From: Piscibacillus sp052246295
GTDB lineage: Bacteria; Bacillota; Bacilli; Bacillales; Alkalibacillaceae
Reading direction: 5' to 3' (one strand)
Assembly: GCA_052246295.1 (NCBI GenBank)
Contig: JBQQCO010000002.1
Length of the DNA stretch: 64,000 bases
Numbering within the stretch: the first letter of the stretch is position 1; each line of letters starts with the position of its first letter. The notes beneath the pieces were generated by a model, which worked only from the letters and a program-made list of their open reading frames with translations, did not search any database and had not been told where the DNA came from. This document shows, piece by piece, positions 62,079 to 64,000 of this stretch. A program made the position numbers and the translations under genes.

Positions 62079-63371
62079 ATGCTATATCAAGAGCCGTTAG
62101 CTTATCGTATGAGGCCTGAGAAAATAGAAGAAGTAGTGGGGCAAGATGAAATTGTAGGTCCTGACACACCATTATATAAAATGATTCAAAAAGGATATGT
62201 TCCTTCTATGTTATTATATGGTGAACCTGGAACAGGTAAAACATCTTTAGCATTCGCTATTTCAGGTTCTACTAATAAAGAATTTTATGCTATAAATGCC
62301 ACAACTGCAGGTAAAAAAGATGTTGAACGCATTATTAGTGAAGCGAAAATGACAAACGATGCGATTTTGTTTATAGATGAGATCCATCGATTTAATAAGA
62401 GTCAACAAGATTCATTGCTTAAAGCATTAGAAGAAGGCGTCATCACACTAATTGGGGCAACGACAGAAAACCCATTTCATAGTGTTAACCACGCAATCAG
62501 ATCAAGGTGTGGTCAAATAAAACAGTTAAAGCCTTTAGACCGAAAAGCCATTATTCAATTATTAAAACGTGCTTTAACGGATGAAGAGAAGGGTTTAGGC
62601 GAAATGAATGTCAAAATGGATGATAGCCTATTAACCTCAATAGCTGAAACAACTGGTGATGGGCGTACTGCTTTATCATTGTTAGAAGATATTGTGTATG
62701 CGTCAGATGAGACAGATCAAGGTATAGTCGTCACAAAAGAAACAGTTGAATATTGTATAAAGAATAAAGGTTTTTCTCATGACAACAAAGGAGATATTTA
62801 TTACAATTTATTATCTAGCTTTCAAAAAAGTATTCGAGGTAGTGATGCGGATGCAGCTTTATATTACCTCGCAAGATTATTAGAAGGTGGGGACTTAGAA
62901 GCCATTTCGCGTCGGTTGTTAGTCATCGCATATGAAGATATAGGTTTGGCTAACCCACAATTATGTGCACGCGTACTTCCTGCGATTCAATCAGTTGAAC
63001 GTTTAGGTTTACCTGAAGCTAGAATTCCACTATCTGTTGTAACCGTTGAATTGTGTTTATCACCTAAGTCAAACACCGCCTATAAAGCGTTGGATAAAGC
63101 TATTAAACATGTTCAAAAAGTGGCGACCGAAGATGTTCCTGACCACTTAAAAGATACGCATTACCAGGGGGCTAAAGACTTAGGACATGGTGAAGAATAT
63201 AAATACCCTCACAATTACCCAAACAGTTGGGTTTATCAAGAATATTTACCTGATTCCATTCGTCATATGTCATATTATCAACCTAATGACTTAGGTGAGG
63301 AAAAGAGATATAAAAATGTGCATGAGAAATTAAACCAATTAAAACAACAAGAACGAAAGAAGAAGTCCTAA
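62079..63371 (+). CDS. rarA: Replication-associated recombination protein A (MgsA/RarA)
   Basis: AAA+ ATPase acting at stalled replication forks. The 430 residues have LAYRMRPEKIEEVVGQ at the N-terminus, Walker A GEPGTGKT (48-55), Walker B ILFIDEIHRFNKSQQD, sensor-1 GATTENP and the C-terminal MgsA tetramer domain (SFQKSIRGSDADAALYYLARLLEGGD). AAAAGGAGAAGG precedes the ATG. Corresponds to yrvN of B. subtilis, before cymR. Confidence 0.94.
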   Translation: MLYQEPLAYRMRPEKIEEVVGQDEIVGPDTPLYKMIQKGYVPSMLLYGEPGTGKTSLAFAISGSTNKEFYAINATTAGKKDVERIISEAKMTNDAILFIDEIHRFNKSQQDSLLKALEEGVITLIGATTENPFHSVNHAIRSRCGQIKQLKPLDRKAIIQLLKRALTDEEKGLGEMNVKMDDSLLTSIAETTGDGRTALSLLEDIVYASDETDQGIVVTKETVEYCIKNKGFSHDNKGDIYYNLLSSFQKSIRGSDADAALYYLARLLEGGDLEAISRRLLVIAYEDIGLANPQLCARVLPAIQSVERLGLPEARIPLSVVTVELCLSPKSNTAYKALDKAIKHVQKVATEDVPDHLKDTHYQGAKDLGHGEEYKYPHNYPNSWVYQEYLPDSIRHMSYYQPNDLGEEKRYKNVHEKLNQLKQQERKKKS

Positions 63372-63494
63372 ACATTTAGAATGCACACAAAGCGTCTTCA
63401 TGCTATAATGACAGGTGGTTTTGTGTAGTTTATTATAGAAGTTTCATTTACTAGTTAAACTATAGATTAGAACAAGTTAAGGGAGGCCCATCCA

Positions 63495-63914
63495 TTGAAG
63501 ATTTCAACTAAAGGGCGCTATGGTCTTACGATTATGATTGCGCTAGCTAAAAATTACGGGGACCAGCCTTTACCCCTTAAAGCGATTGCCAATGAATACG
63601 AGTTATCTGAGCATTATTTAGAACAACTAATTGCACCATTAAGAAATTCAGGTTTAGTCAAAAGTGTTCGGGGTGCAAAAGGTGGTTACCTATTAACTAG
63701 AGAACCGAAGTTAATCACTGCTGCTGATATCATTCGTACGTTAGAAGGTCCTATACGTCCAGTTGAGGAAATGGATGATGATGAGCCTTCAAAGCGAGAA
63801 TTATGGAAACGAATTAGAGATGCTGTTAGAGATGTTTTAGAACAAACAACTCTACAGGATTTAATAGAATACAATGATACGAATTATCAAGAAGAAAATA
63901 TGTTTTATATTTAG
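63495..63914 (+). CDS. cymR: Rrf2-family regulator CymR
   Basis: Master repressor of cysteine and sulfur metabolism in Bacillota; it works with CysK. The 139 residues have the Rrf2 winged helix (KGRYGLTIMIALA, LSEHYLEQLIAPLRNSGLVKSVRGAKGGY). They contain no cysteine, so there is no IscR-type Fe-S cluster, as expected for CymR. The C-terminus KRELWKRIRDAVRDVLEQTTLQDL ... NMFYI matches CymR. TTG start, GGGAGG eight bases upstream. The next gene is a cysteine desulfurase. Confidence 0.93.
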   Translation: MKISTKGRYGLTIMIALAKNYGDQPLPLKAIANEYELSEHYLEQLIAPLRNSGLVKSVRGAKGGYLLTREPKLITAADIIRTLEGPIRPVEEMDDDEPSKRELWKRIRDAVRDVLEQTTLQDLIEYNDTNYQEENMFYI

Positions 63915-63926
63915 AAGGTGATGTTT

Positions 63927-64000
63927 TTGAACAGAATTTATTTAGATCATGCAGCTACAACACCTATTCATCCATCGGTAAAAGAAAAGATGCGCGAAGT
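63927..64000 (+). CDS. Cysteine desulfurase (IscS/NifS family, YrvO-like), cut by the window end
   Basis: Only the first ~24 codons are inside: MNRIYLDHAATTPIHPSVKE, the NifS/IscS N-terminal signature. In B. subtilis the gene after cymR is yrvO, which supplies sulfur to MnmA for tRNA 2-thiouridine. TTG at 63927 suits the AAGGTGAT site; an in-frame ATG two codons earlier overlaps it. Confidence 0.88.
   Translation, partial: MNRIYLDHAATTPIHPSVKEKMRE

Overview
The window is a stretch of core chromosome from a low-G+C, endospore-forming Bacillota, almost certainly a member of Bacillaceae. Evidence: the gene order follows the Bacillus subtilis ysoA-tig-clpX ... cymR-yrvO region; sporulation genes are present throughout (spoVID, spoIIB, spoIVFA/FB, spo0B, safA-like, coxA-like, spoVB, an RsfA/GerR-type regulator); starts have strong AGGAGG-type ribosome sites; and aminoacyl-tRNA synthetase genes carry T-box leaders. 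Acidic proteins and an AT-rich sequence would fit a halophilic or alkaliphilic genus, but I cannot name one.

Layout. 0-2 kb: edge of a minus-strand operon with a DUF1450 protein, then an AldY-like aldehyde dehydrogenase. 2-9.4 kb: protein quality control (ysoA, tig, clpX, lon, engB); lonB, which sits between clpX and lon in B. subtilis, is absent and a repeat element occupies the gap. 9.4-16.3 kb: ysxD-like gene, then the haem/tetrapyrrole operon hemAXCDBL. 16.5-25.5 kb: spoVID, a small membrane protein on the other strand, T-box-controlled valS, folC, a membrane GAF-GGDEF diguanylate cyclase, and spoIIB. 25.6-32.2 kb: radC, shape and division genes mreBCD-minCD, spoIVFA-FB. 32.4-35.5 kb: L21 leader, rplU-prp-rpmA, spo0B, obgE. 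35.6-39.1 kb: safA-like, nadE, coxA-like lipoprotein, a benzil-reductase-like SDR, yebC. 39.2-43.6 kb: SOS-type ruvAB operon running on through DUF2905, queA, tgt and yajC. 43.7-50.5 kb: membrane proteins (YrzE-like, ArsB/NhaD-type transporter, DUF421, SpoVB), comN, secDF. 50.6-60.05 kb: yrvD/lapA-like, recJ-apt, rel-dtd, T-box-controlled hisS-aspS. 60.05-61.26 kb: non-coding block with 6S RNA, a composite repeat element and a six-unit 20-bp tandem repeat. 61.26-64 kb: RsfA/GerR-family regulator, rarA, cymR and the start of a cysteine desulfurase gene.

How the parts work together. Most genes are housekeeping: proteostasis, haem, tRNA charging and queuosine modification, cell shape and septum placement, Holliday-junction repair, protein export, (p)ppGpp metabolism. 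Sporulation genes are scattered among them, as in B. subtilis. Regulation readable from sequence includes two T-boxes (Val GUC; Asp GAC for hisS-aspS), an L21 leader, a LexA box at ruvA, a Spo0A-type box at spoIIB, a possible PerR/Fur box at hemA and many intrinsic terminators.

I found no phage, defence island, CRISPR array, tRNA or rRNA gene. I see no convincing new multi-gene system. The least explained DNA is the 60.4-61.2 kb block: a repeat element whose second copy at 6.1 kb looks like its internal-deletion derivative, and the 20-bp tandem array.
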